Positions 1 through 8,737 are shown, counted from the first letter of the stretch. The stretch: DNA of 64,000 nucleotides from Plantactinospora sp039889035 (GCA_039889035.1 JBDQQY010000027.1:62001-126000), one strand, 5' to 3'. Program-made: numbers and translations. The notes: generated from the sequence alone by a model not told the origin.

Positions 1-846
1 TTCGCGCACCCGCTCTTCACCTCGATGACCGGCATCGGGCTCGGTGTCGCCGTCCGGTCGGCCAGCCGCCCGATCCGGATCCTCGCCCCGCTCGCCGGCC
101 TGCTGCTGGCGATGATGCTGCACGGCGCCTGGAACCTGGCCGCGACCCTCACCCAGCTCTCCGGGGAGCCGCTGATCCTGCTCTACAGCTACCTCGGGCT
201 GATGGTGCCGATCTTCCTGGGCGTGGTCGGCCTGGCCGTCTGGGTCCGTAGCTGGGAGGGGCGGCTCACCCAACGCCGGCTCCCCGACTACGTGTCGACG
301 GGCTGGCTCACCCCGCCCGAGCTGGCCGCGCTCGGCACCCTCGGCCGGCGGCACGCGGCCCGGCGCTGGGCCCGCCGGATCGCCGGTGACGAGGGGGTCA
401 AGGCGATGCGGGCGTTCCAGATCTCGGCGACCCGGCTCGCCCTGCTCCGGGACGGGCTGGTGCGCGGGCTGGAGCGCCGGCCGGAGCGGCTCGCCGGGCG
501 GCTCGCCGAGGAACGCCGGCTGCTCGACGCGATCCAGGCCGCCCGCAAGGTCTTCGTGGGGCGCGATCCGCAGGCGCCGGCCGGCATCTGGGACGGCTCC
601 CGGTACCACCTGTCGTTCCCGGACGGCTCCCGCCGGACCCTGCCGGCTCCGGCCGAGCCGGTGGTGCCGATCCCGGTGGTCCTGGTGGCGCCGCCGCGCC
701 CGCTGGCTCCGGTCGGCCCCGGCTATCCACCTCCGGGGTACGGTGGGCCGCCGTCCCCCTACCCCGGCATACCGGGCCCGTACGGCGGGCCGCCAGCACC
801 CGGTCCCGGGCCGGGCGCGCCCTGGCCGGACCCGTACCGGCGCTGA
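1..846 (+). CDS. PrsW-family intramembrane protease, C-terminal part (5' end outside window)
   Basis: The reading frame is open from base 1, so the gene starts upstream and only the last 281 residues are visible. They begin in the PrsW motif FAHPLFTSM, followed by a hydrophobic helix ending in MLHGAWN (residues about 39-45). These His-bearing motifs match the metal-binding helices of PrsW-type (CPBP-related) membrane proteases. A second helix spans about residues 57-80. The soluble tail is basic, then turns into a Pro/Gly-rich stretch (PYPGIPGPYGGPPAPG), probably disordered. In Bacillus PrsW cleaves an anti-sigma factor; the substrate here is unknown. The family is fairly sure, the role is not. 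Confidence 0.75.
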   Translation, partial: FAHPLFTSMTGIGLGVAVRSASRPIRILAPLAGLLLAMMLHGAWNLAATLTQLSGEPLILLYSYLGLMVPIFLGVVGLAVWVRSWEGRLTQRRLPDYVSTGWLTPPELAALGTLGRRHAARRWARRIAGDEGVKAMRAFQISATRLALLRDGLVRGLERRPERLAGRLAEERRLLDAIQAARKVFVGRDPQAPAGIWDGSRYHLSFPDGSRRTLPAPAEPVVPIPVVLVAPPRPLAPVGPGYPPPGYGGPPSPYPGIPGPYGGPPAPGPGPGAPWPDPYRR

Positions 847-852
847 GCGGGT

Positions 853-907
853 CCGCCCCGCCGGGACACCGAGCGGGATCGGTCGTCAGCGGGCGCGGGC
901 GGGGCGG
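853..907. terminator. Bidirectional terminator hairpin between converging genes
   Basis: CCGCCCCGCC at 853-862 pairs perfectly with GGCGGGGCGG at 898-907. It lies exactly between two converging stop codons, so it probably ends transcription from both sides. There is no U tract. Confidence 0.5.
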
Positions 908-911
908 CGCG

Positions 912-1277
912 TCACAGGTAGAGGCCGGTGGAGTCGGTCTCCACCCGCTGGGCGGCCACCGCGTGCACGTCGCGCTCGCGGAGCAGGACGTACTCCCGGC
1001 CGTGCAGTTCGACCTCGGACCGGTCGTCGGGGTCGAAGAGCACCCGGTCACCGGAGACGATGGAGCGCACGTTCGGACCGACACCCACCGCGGTCGCCCA
1101 GGCCAGCCGCCGGCCCATCGAGGCGGTCGCCGGGATGACGATGCCGGCGGTCGAGCGGCGCTCGCCCTCGCCGCCGTCCGCCCGGACCAGCACCCTGTCG
1201 TGCAGCAGGCGGATGGGCAGGCCGTTGTCGTTGTTCACCTCGGCGGTCACGATCGGAACGGTACCGTGTGCCGCCAC
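912..1277 (-). CDS. GroES-like co-chaperone family protein
   Basis: A 121-residue protein with the Cpn10 fold signature: PIRLLHDRVLVR near the N-terminus, GIVIPATA, a GDRVLFDP turn and a C-terminal EYVLLRERDVHAV. The mobile-loop region is altered (residues about 33-45 read DGGEGERRSTAGI). It is not beside groEL and is longer than ordinary GroES (about 95-100 residues), so it is probably a divergent paralogue and not the housekeeping chaperonin. A helper role in folding is inference only. Confidence 0.7.
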   Translation of the reverse strand: MAAHGTVPIVTAEVNNDNGLPIRLLHDRVLVRADGGEGERRSTAGIVIPATASMGRRLAWATAVGVGPNVRSIVSGDRVLFDPDDRSEVELHGREYVLLRERDVHAVAAQRVETDSTGLYL

Positions 1278-1373
1278 CAGGCAGGTTGGTGGCCATCCCC
1301 CGCCGGCCGTGCCGAGCCGGCCTGTGCCGGGGCGGCTACCGTAGGAAGGCCGATTCCGCCGTGGGAGGTGCGC

Positions 1374-2648
1374 TTGCGCCGTTTCGAGCAGCTACGAGCA
1401 AGGATCCGTGGCGCGTACGCGTCCGGGCGGTCGTCGGGCTCGTCCGGGGGAGTCGGGCCGGTGCGGAGTCATCCGGCGGCGACGCCCGAGCCGGCGCCCG
1501 GGTCGACGCCGGCCGGGGGTGAACCGGCCACCGACCTGCACCCGTCGACGTCGAGCCGGGACGACGCGGACGTACCGCACGCGCTGCGGATCGCCGCCGC
1601 CTGGTCGTGGCGACTGATCGTGATCGGTCTCGTCGCCTGGGCGCTGCTGCGGGTGGTCGGCACGATCCGGATCGTGATCATTCCGTTGGCGATCGCCCTG
1701 TTGCTCTCCGCCCTGCTGGCCCCGCTGGTCGGCCTGCTGCTCCGGGTCCGGCTCCCGCGGTCCCTGGCCACCGCGGTGGTACTGGTCGCCGGCCTGGCCG
1801 CGGTGGTCGGCACGCTCACCCTGGTGGTCAACGAGTTCGTCCAGGGCGTACCGGACCTGAGCCGCAACGCCACCAGCGGCATCCGGCAGATCCAGGAGTG
1901 GCTGAAGACCGGCCCGCTGCACATGTCGGACAACCAGCTCAACTCGTACATCGAGCAGGGCGAGCAGTGGATCAACGAGAACACCCAGGCGTTGACCAGC
2001 GGGGCGGTCTCCACCGCCGCGACCGTGGCCGAGTTGCTCACCGGGGCGCTGCTGGTGCTCTTCGCCACCTTCTTCTTCCTCCGGGACGGCGAGAAGATCT
2101 GGCGCTTCCTCGTCCGGCTGCTCCCGCTGGCCGCCCGGTGGCGGGTCGACGACGCCGGCCGGGCCTCCTGGGCGACGCTGGTCGCGTACGTCCGGGCGAC
2201 CGTACTCGTCGCGTTCATCGACGCGGTCGGGATCGGCATCTTCCTGGTGATCTTCGACATCCCGTTCGCGTTCCCGCTGGCCGCGCTGGTCTTCCTCGGC
2301 GCGTTCATCCCGATCGTCGGCGCCACCCTCTCCGGTGCGGTGGCGGTGCTGGTCGCCCTGGTCGACAGCGGCTGGGTGAGCGCGCTGATCATCCTCGGCG
2401 TGGTGATCGGGGTGCAGCAGGTCGAGGGACACATCCTGCAACCGCTGATCATGGGTCGGGCGGTGGCGATCCACCCGCTCGCGGTGATCGTCGGCATCGC
2501 CGCCGGGGTGGTGCTGGCCGGTATCGTCGGCGCCCTGGTCTCGGTACCGCTGATCGCGGTGCTCAACACCGCGGTCCGTCGACTCGCACACCGCCGCCCG
2601 CCGGAGGTACCGCCGGACGCCGTGGTGGTCGCCGCGAAGGCCCCTTAG
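1374..2648 (+). CDS. AI-2E family (PerM-type) membrane transporter
   Basis: About 424 residues. A Pro/Ser-rich cytoplasmic N-terminus of about 80 residues is followed by the family pattern: a helical pair around residues 85-150, a periplasmic-type helical segment (QIQEWLKTGPLHMSDNQ), then five or so more helices including FFFLRDGEKIW, AFIPIVGATLSG and the diagnostic QQVEGHILQPLIMGRAV. Members export or import small molecules, or act in ion balance; no substrate can be read here. Start: TTG at 1374 has GGGAGG 5-6 bases upstream; the in-frame GTG at 1368 overlaps that ribosome site. The reading frame is open much further upstream, but that part overlaps the opposite-strand GroES-like gene. Confidence 0.88.
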   Translation: MRRFEQLRARIRGAYASGRSSGSSGGVGPVRSHPAATPEPAPGSTPAGGEPATDLHPSTSSRDDADVPHALRIAAAWSWRLIVIGLVAWALLRVVGTIRIVIIPLAIALLLSALLAPLVGLLLRVRLPRSLATAVVLVAGLAAVVGTLTLVVNEFVQGVPDLSRNATSGIRQIQEWLKTGPLHMSDNQLNSYIEQGEQWINENTQALTSGAVSTAATVAELLTGALLVLFATFFFLRDGEKIWRFLVRLLPLAARWRVDDAGRASWATLVAYVRATVLVAFIDAVGIGIFLVIFDIPFAFPLAALVFLGAFIPIVGATLSGAVAVLVALVDSGWVSALIILGVVIGVQQVEGHILQPLIMGRAVAIHPLAVIVGIAAGVVLAGIVGALVSVPLIAVLNTAVRRLAHRRPPEVPPDAVVVAAKAP

Positions 2649-2669
2649 CGCGTCGGCGTCGCGAAGGGC

Positions 2670-2726
2670 GGTCGCGCCGGTCCGTCCCGGTCGCGCCGGT
2701 CCGTCCCGGTCGCGCCGGTCGGCGCC
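2670..2726. repeat. Three tandem copies of a 19-bp repeat between converging genes
   Basis: The unit GGTCGCGCCGGTCCGTCCC occurs at 2670-2688 and 2689-2707, with a third, degenerate copy at 2708-2726. It fills most of the gap between the transporter and helicase stop codons. No hairpin stronger than background is evident. Confidence 0.85.
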
Positions 2727-2734
2727 GGGAGCGG

Positions 2735-5026
2735 TCAGGACTTGCCGAGCCGCTCCAGGGCGCCCCGGGCGACCTCCGGCCGGGTGGTGTACCAGAACGG
2801 CGGCAACGACTTCCGCAGGAACGCGCCGTACCCCCGGGCGGTCTCCAGCCGGGAGTCGAGTACCGCCACCACGCCCTTGTCGCCGGTCGACCGGATCAGC
2901 CGGCCGACTCCCTGGGCCAGGCGTACGGCGGCGATCGGCACGCTCACCGAGGCGAAGCCCGAGCCGCCGGAGGCGTCCACGGCCGCGGCCCGGGCCGCCG
3001 CCAGCGGCTCGTCCGGGCGCGGGAACGGCAGCCGGTCGATCACCACGAGCTGGCAGGAGTCGCCGGGCACGTCGACGCCCTGCCAGAGCGACATCACCCC
3101 GAACAGGCAACTCGCCCGCTCCTGCCGGAACCGGCGGACCAGCAGCGGCAGCGCCTCCTCGCCCTGGAGCAGGATCGGCAGGTCGGTACGTGCCCGGAGC
3201 AGCTCGGCGGCCTGCAACGCGGCCCGGCGGGACGAGAACAGCCCCAGGGTACGGCCGCCGAGCGCGCCCACCAGCCCGAGCAGTTCCTCGCCGGCCGCCG
3301 CCGGCAGGCCCGAGGCGCTGGGCCGGGGCAGGTGTGCGGCGACGTAGAGGATGCCCTGGCGCGGGTAGTCGAATGGGGATCCGACGTCGAGTGAGCGCCA
3401 GCCGGCGTCCGCCCCCGACCCGTCCGTCTTGGCGGAGCCCGCCTTGGCGGAGTCCCCTTTCGAGGGGTCCGGTTTCGGGGCGGTGTCCCGGTGAGCGGCC
3501 CCGGGCTGGTCCTCGGCGGTCGGCCGCGCCGTGCGGGCCGCCCCGGCACCGGCTTGCGCCGCGTCGGTTCGTGCGGTGCGCAGCGCCGCCGCCCGGGGGT
3601 GCGGACGGGTCGGATCGACCCCCGGATCCGCCGGGGCGGCCAGCCCGAGGGCCCGGGCCACGGTGTCGAACCGGCCGCCGAGGGCGAGCGTGGCCGAGGT
3701 GGCGACGACGGTGCGGTCCTCGTACAGGTGGGTGGCGAGGGTGCCGGCCACGGAGAGCGGGGCGACGACCAGGGCCCGCCGGCCCGCGCCGCCGCCGTCC
3801 GGCTTCTCCACCCAGGCCACGTCGTGGTCGGCCTCCTCCAGCAGCCGCTGGGCGGTCTTCGACAGGTCGTCGAGTACGGCCTTGGCCTGCTGCTTGCGGA
3901 CCGGGTCGGGATCGTCGGCCTTGACGTCGCCGATCTTCTCCAGTGCCGCCCGGGTCGCCGCGTCCAGCAGCGTGCACGCCTCGCGCAGCGGGCCCGGCAG
4001 CTCGCCGGTGATCCGCCCGGCCGGTGCCTCGGCGAGCCCGACCGCCAGCGAGTCGCCGGCCGCCACCAGCGATTCGGCCACCTCCGGGGTGAGCAGGGGC
4101 CGGCTCCGCCGGGCGGCCCGGTCGATCAGGTCGGGAATCAGTTCCGCCTGGGCTGCCGAGGAGACCCGGTCGGCCAGCTCGTGCGCCTCGTCGATCACCA
4201 GCAGCTTGTGCGGCGGCACGATGTGCCGGCCGGCGAGCATGTCGACGGCGAGCAGGCTGTGGTTGGTCACCACCACGTCCGCCTCGCGGGCCCGGGCCCG
4301 GGACGCCTCGGCGAAGCACTCGGTGCCGTACGGGCAGCGGGCGGCGCCGACACACTCCCGGGCCGGCATCGAGACCAGTCGCCACGCCTGGTCGTCGACG
4401 CCCGGGTCGAGTTCGTCGCGGTCGCCGGTCCCGGTCTCCATCGCCCAGTCCCGGACCCGCTCGATCTGCTTGCCCAACCGGCCCGCCTCGCCGAGCCACT
4501 TCGTCCCGCCACCGCCCCGGCCCGGCGCGTCGAAGAGGGTGTCCTCCGGCTCGTCCTCTGTGGAGTTCTCCAGGCGGGCCAGGCAGAGGTAGTGGTGCCG
4601 GCCCTTCAGCACCGCGAAGGTCGGCCGCTGGCCGAGGACCGGGGTGACCGCGTCGGCCAGCCGGGGCAGGTCATGGTCGACGAGCTGGGACTGGAGCGCG
4701 AGGGTGGCCGTGGAGACCACCACCGGGCCGTCGACGGTCAGCGCCGGGGCGAGGTACGCCAGCGACTTGCCGGTGCCGGTGCCGGCCTGCACCAGCAGGT
4801 GCTCGCCGGAGAGGATGCTCTCCTCGATCGCGGTCGCCATCTGCTGCTGGCCCGGCCGGGCGTTGCCGCCCGGCACCGCACCGACCGCCGCGGCGAGCAG
4901 TTCCGCGCCGCTGGGGCGGTCACCTCGGCGCCGTCGGCGGGACCGGGGCGCCGGGGAGCGGCCGGAGTCCGCCGCCTCGGAGTCGATCAGGGTGGGGGCG
5001 CTGGCGTCGGTGGCGGGCACGGTCAC
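2735..5026 (-). CDS. dinG: DinG/XPD-like ATP-dependent DNA helicase
   Basis: A 763-residue superfamily 2 helicase. Walker A AGTGTGKS is at 81-88 and the DEAH box (VIDEAHELADR) at 279-282. Four cysteines at about 148, 225, 231 and 237 fit the iron-sulfur cluster site of XPD/DinG helicases, which unwind DNA 5' to 3'. Motif VI QGVGRLIRST lies near the C-terminus. A low-complexity Ala/Lys/Asp-rich insert of about 90 residues sits between the two motor domains. The GTG at 5026 is chosen (GTG at 5020 also possible); the frame stays open to 5743, but that extension is the complement of the DUF402 gene. A role in repair of R-loops or damaged DNA is inferred from the family. Confidence 0.88.
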   Translation of the reverse strand: MTVPATDASAPTLIDSEAADSGRSPAPRSRRRRRGDRPSGAELLAAAVGAVPGGNARPGQQQMATAIEESILSGEHLLVQAGTGTGKSLAYLAPALTVDGPVVVSTATLALQSQLVDHDLPRLADAVTPVLGQRPTFAVLKGRHHYLCLARLENSTEDEPEDTLFDAPGRGGGGTKWLGEAGRLGKQIERVRDWAMETGTGDRDELDPGVDDQAWRLVSMPARECVGAARCPYGTECFAEASRARAREADVVVTNHSLLAVDMLAGRHIVPPHKLLVIDEAHELADRVSSAAQAELIPDLIDRAARRSRPLLTPEVAESLVAAGDSLAVGLAEAPAGRITGELPGPLREACTLLDAATRAALEKIGDVKADDPDPVRKQQAKAVLDDLSKTAQRLLEEADHDVAWVEKPDGGGAGRRALVVAPLSVAGTLATHLYEDRTVVATSATLALGGRFDTVARALGLAAPADPGVDPTRPHPRAAALRTARTDAAQAGAGAARTARPTAEDQPGAAHRDTAPKPDPSKGDSAKAGSAKTDGSGADAGWRSLDVGSPFDYPRQGILYVAAHLPRPSASGLPAAAGEELLGLVGALGGRTLGLFSSRRAALQAAELLRARTDLPILLQGEEALPLLVRRFRQERASCLFGVMSLWQGVDVPGDSCQLVVIDRLPFPRPDEPLAAARAAAVDASGGSGFASVSVPIAAVRLAQGVGRLIRSTGDKGVVAVLDSRLETARGYGAFLRKSLPPFWYTTRPEVARGALERLGKS

Positions 5027-5191
5027 CGTGCGACCGTACCCGCCGATCCCGACACCGCTGCGCCGGCTCGCCCCGGCGGGTCCACGGTCCGGCCGGATCG
5101 GCGCCCGGACCAGGGTGCGGGCCCGGATGATGTTGTCGATTTCGACGCCTGCCGGACGCTTCACGCACCGCGCGTATTGGGTGACATCGGC

Positions 5192-5197
5192 TAGGGT
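5192..5197 (+). promoter_or_regulatory. -10 box TAGGGT of a leaderless DUF402 transcript
   Basis: TAGGGT ends six bases before the ATG at 5204, and no ribosome site lies between, so the mRNA probably starts at or just before the ATG. Confidence 0.5.
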
Positions 5198-5203
5198 GCG
5201 GGC

Positions 5204-5707
5204 ATGTCGAGCGATGTGGTCCGAGTCGTCTACCGCAAGTACGACGGCACCGCGCACCGGGACTACCCCGCCCGCAGACTGACCGAGGACGACCTGGGTG
5301 TGTGGCTCGGTGTGCCCGCCGGGACGGAGTCGGTCTACCACGGCCGCCCCTCGGTGGAACAGATCCCGTTCGTGTTGCTGGTGCCGCACGACGCGTGGTG
5401 GAGCGCGATGTTCAACCCGCCGCCGCGGACCAGCGAGGTCTACTGCGACATCGCCAGCCCGGCCCGCTGGGAGGGGGACACCGTGCACCTGATCGACCTC
5501 GACCTCGACGTGGTGCGTCGGCGCGGCACCGGCCTGGTGGAGCTGCGCGACGAGGACGAGTTCGCCGAGCACCGGGTCCGGTTCGGCTATCCGGAGGAGA
5601 CGGTGGCGCAGGCCCGGGCTGCGGCGGAGTGGCTCTACGTCGCGCTCGGCGACGGCACCGAGCCGTTCGCGTCGGCGTACCGGAAGTGGCTGGCGCTGGT
5701 GGTCTGA
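5204..5707 (+). CDS. DUF402 domain protein (possible nucleoside diphosphatase)
   Basis: A 167-residue protein with the DUF402 core: a Tyr/Trp-rich beta region, then YCDIASPARW and the acidic DTVHLIDLDLDVV followed by ELRDEDEFAEH. The clustered Asp/Glu residues are the metal-binding ligands of this fold. Characterised members hydrolyse nucleoside di- or triphosphates (Ntdp type) or FomD-type phosphonate nucleotides. It stands alone and divergent from the helicase gene. Family assignment is strong; the natural substrate is unknown. Confidence 0.85.
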   Translation: MSSDVVRVVYRKYDGTAHRDYPARRLTEDDLGVWLGVPAGTESVYHGRPSVEQIPFVLLVPHDAWWSAMFNPPPRTSEVYCDIASPARWEGDTVHLIDLDLDVVRRRGTGLVELRDEDEFAEHRVRFGYPEETVAQARAAAEWLYVALGDGTEPFASAYRKWLALVV

Positions 5708-5756
5708 GCCCGGCGCCCACGCGGCCCGGCCGCACGCGGACACCGCGCGGCGCCGG

Positions 5757-6728
5757 CTAGTCGCGCTGGAGCTGCCAGGGGTGCTCGTCCGCGCCGATCC
5801 GGGGTACCCGGGCCAGCTTCTCCGGGTTGAGCTGGTGGTAGGCGGCGGTGATCCGGCCGTCGGCGACGGTGAACCACATGATGCCGTGCAGCGGCAGGCC
5901 GGGCCGGTAGTCCGCCTCGATCTGGAGTCCGAGCGCGCCGTTGACGAGCACCGGCCGCATCCGCAGGTTGTGGGTGTCCCAGGCGGCCCGGCGCATCAGC
6001 CCGAGGCTGAACCGGGCCACCTGGACCGCGCCGACCACCGGATGCCGCGCGGTCGGGAAGAGGCCGCCGCCGTCGCCGACGAAGACCACGTCCGGGGCGA
6101 GCACCTCGAGCAGCCGCTCGGGTTCGCCGGACTCGATGGCGTGCAGGAACGCGCTGACCAGCCGCTGGTGTTCGGCTGGGTCGGCGGAGTGGCGCGGGCC
6201 GTCCTCGGTGACCGCGCGCCGGGCCCGGGAGGCGAGCTGCCGGGCGGCGGCCGGGCTGGTCGCCAGCACCGTGGCGATCTCCGCGAAGGGTACGGCGAAG
6301 ACGTCGTGCAGCACGAACGCGACCCGCTGCTCCGGGGTGAGTCGTTCCAGCACGGTCAGCAGGGCGATGCTGACCTGCTCGGTGTGCGCGGCCCGCTCGG
6401 CCGGATCGGGGGCGAACCCGTCCGTCCCGCCGGCCGGACCGGGCAGCCGGCTGACGATCGGCTCCGGCAGCCACTCACCGTGGTACGACTCCCGGCGTAC
6501 CCGGGCCGAGCGGAGCACGTCGAGACAGATCCGGGCGGTGGCGGTGGTGAGCCAGCCCCGCAGGTCGCGTACCTCGGCGCGGGCCTGCGGGGTGTCCAGG
6601 GCTCCGGCGCAGCGCAGCCAGGTCTCCTGTACGGCGTCCTCCGCCTCCGCCCGGCTGCCGAGCATCCGGTACGCGAGCATGGTGAGGTGGTTCCGTTCGG
6701 CCTCGAACTCGCTGGCCAGATCGCGCAC
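5757..6728 (-). CDS. ECF41-family RNA polymerase sigma factor with SnoaL-like C-terminal domain
   Basis: A 323-residue protein. Region 2 lies around residues 8-75 (RMLGSRAEAEDAVQETWLR) and region 4 around 115-170 (LERLTPEQRVAFVLHDVF). Between them is the ECF41 linker motif WLPEP. The C-terminal half is an NTF2/SnoaL-like domain with the two family signatures DGGG and NPEKL. In ECF41 sigmas this fused domain controls activity in place of an anti-sigma factor. The usual ECF41 partner, a COE gene (carboxymuconolactone decarboxylase, oxidoreductase or epimerase), is not next to it. GTG start with GGGGGAGG about six bases upstream. Confidence 0.9.
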   Translation of the reverse strand: MRDLASEFEAERNHLTMLAYRMLGSRAEAEDAVQETWLRCAGALDTPQARAEVRDLRGWLTTATARICLDVLRSARVRRESYHGEWLPEPIVSRLPGPAGGTDGFAPDPAERAAHTEQVSIALLTVLERLTPEQRVAFVLHDVFAVPFAEIATVLATSPAAARQLASRARRAVTEDGPRHSADPAEHQRLVSAFLHAIESGEPERLLEVLAPDVVFVGDGGGLFPTARHPVVGAVQVARFSLGLMRRAAWDTHNLRMRPVLVNGALGLQIEADYRPGLPLHGIMWFTVADGRITAAYHQLNPEKLARVPRIGADEHPWQLQRD

Positions 6729-6931
6729 CGCTGCCTCCCCCGCCGCCGTACGTCCTCCAGCGAGGTTAGCGCCGACCGGGCGGCCGGCAGCAGGCCGTGT
6801 CGGCCGGTTTGCGACCGGACCGGGAGGTCAGGGTCGTCCGGTACGCCGATGGGCGGTTGCCGGCGCGGCGAATCTCACACCGCCGACGATGTCGGGCCGT
6901 TCGGTCGGGTTCGTGCCGACGTGTCGACGAT

Positions 6932-6964
6932 GAAGGTGAACAGCAGATGAATGACAGGTGAACC
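6932..6964 (-). promoter_or_regulatory. PHO box: three 11-bp direct repeats for PhoP
   Basis: Read on the minus strand the units are GGTTCACCTGT, CATTCATCTGC and TGTTCACCTTC. They fit the actinobacterial PhoP unit (about GTTCAYYYR repeated every 11 bases). The repeats read toward the ECF41 gene, while the phosphate operon lies on the other side. Confidence 0.75.
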
Positions 6965-6982
6965 ACCCCTGACCAGGGGTGG
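6963..6982. repeat. Perfect 8-bp inverted repeat adjoining the PHO box
   Basis: CCACCCCT (6963-6970) and AGGGGTGG (6975-6982) flank the loop GACC. It could be a second operator or an RNA hairpin in the leader. Confidence 0.6.
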
Positions 6983-7078
6983 GCGGGCGAAAACTTCGAT
7001 CCGAGGTTTCCTAGCATTCCCCAGGGGCAGCCTCTTGCGGCCCGCCACCCGTCCGCCGACGCAACGAGGTTCCGTGCC

Positions 7079-7705
7079 GTGAAGTTTTCCCTCCGCCCCT
7101 CCGAGGGCGCGTTCTACGAGTTGTTCACCAGAGCCGCTCAGAACCTTGTGCGGGGTACCGAGCTGCTGAACGAGCTGGCGCTGCCCGGGGTCGACGTGCA
7201 GTCGGTCAGCGAGCGGCTCACCGAGGTCGAGCACGACAGCGACCAGATCACCCACGAGCTGTACAAGAAGATCAACTCCACTTTCGTCACGCCGTTCGAC
7301 CGGGAGGACATCTACCGGCTCGGCTCGCTGCTCGACGACGTGATGGACCACCTGGAGGCGGTCGGCAACCTGCTCTACCTCTACGGGCTGACCAAGCTGC
7401 CGTCGCTGCCCCGCGAGATGCACGAGCTGGTGAACGTCCTCGACCAGCAGGCCAAGCTCACCGCCGAGGCGATGCCCCGGTTGCGGGCGATGAAGGACCT
7501 GGAGGACTACTGGATCGAGTGCAACCGGCTGGAGAACGACGGCGACCAGGCGTACCGGATGCTGCTGGTCCGGCTCTTCTCCGGCGAGTACGACGCGCTG
7601 ACCGTGCTCAAGATGAAGGAGGTCGCCGACGAACTGGAGGCGGCCTGCGACGCGTTCGAGCACGTCGCCAACACGGTCGAGACCATCGCGGTCAAGGAAA
7701 GCTGA
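7079..7705 (+). CDS. DUF47 family PhoU-like phosphate transport accessory protein
   Basis: A 208-residue all-helical protein of the DUF47/PhoU-related family, with the conserved acidic pattern EVEHDSDQITHELYKKI and TPFDREDIYRLGSLLDDVMD at about residues 48-90. Such proteins are encoded with PiT transporters and are thought to tune their activity. The GTG start at 7079 is followed by an open frame ending three bases before the next start, so the two genes form an operon. A PHO box lies about 115 bases upstream. Confidence 0.9.
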   Translation: MKFSLRPSEGAFYELFTRAAQNLVRGTELLNELALPGVDVQSVSERLTEVEHDSDQITHELYKKINSTFVTPFDREDIYRLGSLLDDVMDHLEAVGNLLYLYGLTKLPSLPREMHELVNVLDQQAKLTAEAMPRLRAMKDLEDYWIECNRLENDGDQAYRMLLVRLFSGEYDALTVLKMKEVADELEAACDAFEHVANTVETIAVKES

Positions 7706-7708
7706 CCC

Positions 7709-8710
7709 GTGAGTCCTGAACTCATCGCCGTACTGGCGGTGATCGCCGTCGCGCTGCTCTTCGACTACACCAACGGGTTCCACGACGCCGCGAACGCGAT
7801 CGCCACCAGCATCTCCACCCGGGCGCTGACGCCCAGGGTCGCGCTCGGCATGGCGGCGATCGGCAACTTCATCGGCGCGCACTTCGGCGCGGACGTGGCC
7901 AAGACGGTCGGCTCCGGCCTGGTCGAGCTGCCGCCCGGCGTCTCCAGCCTGGGCATCGTCTTCGCCGGGGTGATCGGTGCGATCACCTGGAACCTGGTCA
8001 CCTGGTACTTCGGCCTGCCCTCCTCGTCCTCGCACGCGCTGATCGGCGGGCTGGTCGGGTCGACGCTCGCCGCCTCCGGCACGGTGCTCTGGAAGGGCAT
8101 CGGGGAGAGCGTCGTACTGCCGATGATCCTCTCGCCGCTTGTCGGTTTCCTGCTCGGTTACCTGGTCATGATCGCCGTCCAGTGGATCTTCCGGAACGGG
8201 CAGCCGGGCAAGCTCAACCGGGGCTTCCGGTGGGCCCAGACCGCCTCGGCGGCCGCGATGTCGATCGGGCACGGCATGCAGGACGCCGCCAAGACCATCG
8301 GCATCGTGGTGCTCGCCCTCTTCGTCGGCGGCTACCAGAGCAGCGCCGAGCACATCCCGGAGTGGGCCTTCTGGACCTCGGCGACGGTGCTGGCCCTCGG
8401 CACCTACGCGGGCGGCTGGCGGATCATCCGTACCCTCGGGCGGAAGATCATCGACCTCCGGCCGCCGGAGGGCTTCGCCGCCGAGACCGTGGCCAGCGGG
8501 GTGCTCTACTTCAACGCCCTGGTGCTGGGTGCGCCGATCTCCACCACGCACACCATCACCTCGGCGATCATGGGCGTCGGGGCGACGAAGCGGCTCTCCG
8601 CCGTCCGGTGGGGCGTGGCCGGCAACATTGTCGGCGCCTGGGTCCTCACCTTCCCGGCGGCCGGTTCGATCGGCGCGCTGATGTACGTCCTGGTCAACCC
8701 GCTCTTCTAA
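7709..8710 (+). CDS. pitA: PiT-family inorganic phosphate transporter
   Basis: A 333-residue polytopic membrane protein with both PiT repeats: FDYTNGFHDAANAIATSI at the N-terminus and SIGHGMQDAAKTIGIV in the second half, plus PSSSSHALIGG and PISTTHTITSAIMG. These repeats carry the substrate and cation sites of low-affinity (metal-)phosphate:H+ or Na+ symporters. It begins three bases after the DUF47 gene and is probably translationally coupled to it. The PHO box upstream suggests phosphate control, although PitA is often treated as constitutive. Confidence 0.93.
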   Translation: MSPELIAVLAVIAVALLFDYTNGFHDAANAIATSISTRALTPRVALGMAAIGNFIGAHFGADVAKTVGSGLVELPPGVSSLGIVFAGVIGAITWNLVTWYFGLPSSSSHALIGGLVGSTLAASGTVLWKGIGESVVLPMILSPLVGFLLGYLVMIAVQWIFRNGQPGKLNRGFRWAQTASAAAMSIGHGMQDAAKTIGIVVLALFVGGYQSSAEHIPEWAFWTSATVLALGTYAGGWRIIRTLGRKIIDLRPPEGFAAETVASGVLYFNALVLGAPISTTHTITSAIMGVGATKRLSAVRWGVAGNIVGAWVLTFPAAGSIGALMYVLVNPLF

Positions 8711-8737
8711 CCCGTCGGCGTCCCCCACCGGCCCGAG

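Larger units (their letters stand above)
6729..7078. other. Divergent regulatory region between ECF41 sigma and DUF47-pitA
   Basis: About 350 bases without a gene. It holds a PHO box at 6932-6964, a perfect dyad right after it at 6963-6982, and a possible -10 box TAGCAT at 7012-7017 facing the phosphate operon. No small reading frame looks convincing. Confidence 0.6.

Noticed and set aside
963..1373. N-terminal extension of the AI-2E transporter frame
   Set aside because: It is the complement of the GroES-like gene and has no ribosome site; TTG at 1374 has one.
1392..4499. Very long minus-strand open frame across AI-2E and helicase genes
   Set aside because: It is an out-of-phase shadow with Arg/Gly/Ala/Pro-rich noise, typical of high-GC DNA.
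5027..5743. Long upstream extension of the helicase frame
   Set aside because: It overlaps the DUF402 gene on the other strand and shows no domain; the ORF merely lacks stops.
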